Source: Alphaproteobacteria bacterium MarineAlpha10_Bin2
GTDB lineage: Bacteria > Pseudomonadota > Alphaproteobacteria > UBA828
Length of the DNA stretch: 7,033 bases
Assembly: GCA_002937555.1 (NCBI GenBank)
Contig: PTKB01000142.1
Location: 1-7,033, forward strand
Reading direction: 5' to 3'
Shown in pieces: positions 6,819 through 7,033 of this stretch. The stretch's first letter is position 1. Every line of letters begins with the position of its first letter. The translations under genes and the position numbers were made by a program. Below the pieces are notes generated by a model, which was not told where the DNA came from, did not search any database, and saw only the letters and a program-made list of their open reading frames with translations.

Positions 6819-7033
6819 CGCCGCTCTACCGGCGGCTTGCGGCGGATGGTCCGGCCATCCGCGCCGAACAGCAGGCAGAAATCGGCGGGCAGGTGAAGCG
6901 TTACATTATCCGCTTCCGCCTCTTCCACTGTCGCGGTGATCTCCCCTTCCGCCGTATCCAGGTACAGGATCGATTTGCCGCCGGATATCTCCTTTTGCCG
7001 AATTCTTGCCGTGACGGTGTTGCTGTCGGCCTG
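6815..7033 (-). CDS. C-terminal TOBE-like domain, probable ABC transporter ATP-binding protein (5' truncated)
   Basis: A minus-strand frame is open from the right edge to a TAA at 6817-6815 and gives 72 residues of a protein cut by the window. The sequence (VTARIRQKEISGGKSILYLD, later DNVTLHLPADFCLLFGADGRTIRR) has the beta-strand rhythm and the closing 'L-H/S-hydrophobic...LF-ADGR' form of the TOBE domain that ends many importer ATPases of the MalK/PotA/UgpC type, where it regulates or contacts the partner subunits. The Walker motifs lie outside the window, so the ATPase assignment rests on this tail alone. Its stop codon overlaps that of the convergent acyl-CoA synthetase. The codon use (GCG, GAG and GGC-rich) fits a real gene. 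It could belong to a sugar, polyamine, iron or other importer. Confidence 0.65.
   Translation of the reverse strand, partial: QADSNTVTARIRQKEISGGKSILYLDTAEGEITATVEEAEADNVTLHLPADFCLLFGADGRTIRRKPPVERR

Overview
This is a GC-rich window of protein-coding DNA from a bacterium. The long G/C-ending codons, the family mix and the strong AGGAGG-type ribosome binding sites suggest a proteobacterium, perhaps an uncultured alphaproteobacterium. That placement is inference; there is no rRNA or marker gene to fix it. I see no tRNA, rRNA, CRISPR array, insertion sequence, integrase or long repeat.

Layout. (1) Plus strand, 1-1118: the 3' part of a periplasmic solute-binding protein of the branched-chain amino acid ABC type, cut by the left edge. 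(2) Minus strand, 5073 down to 1127: an apparent operon read in the order enoyl-CoA hydratase/isomerase, acyl-CoA dehydrogenase, aldehyde:ferredoxin oxidoreductase (AOR) family tungsto/molybdo-enzyme. The first two genes are 3 bases apart. The AOR follows a 95-base AT-rich gap and has its own ribosome binding site. (3) Plus strand, 5184-6818: an AMP-forming acyl-CoA synthetase, divergent from the operon across a 110-base spacer that carries a TTGACA box. (4) Minus strand, 6815-7033: the C-terminal TOBE-like end of what is probably an ABC transporter ATPase, convergent with the synthetase and overlapping its stop codon.

Taken together, the middle genes could form a catabolic module. An aldehyde would be oxidised to an acid (AOR), the acid activated to its CoA thioester (synthetase), desaturated (acyl-CoA dehydrogenase) and hydrated (enoyl-CoA hydratase), with transporter genes on both sides. 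The substrate cannot be read from the sequence, and thiolase, 3-hydroxyacyl-CoA dehydrogenase, electron-transfer flavoprotein and any redox partner for the AOR are not in the window.

The most unusual part is the AOR. It keeps the family's cofactor-binding motifs but has a CX3CX3C cluster motif in place of the usual CX2CX3C, and it lacks any histidine in the region where the characterised archaeal enzyme has its active-site histidine. This looks like a divergent subfamily with an unassigned reaction. I do not claim that a wholly new system is proven here.
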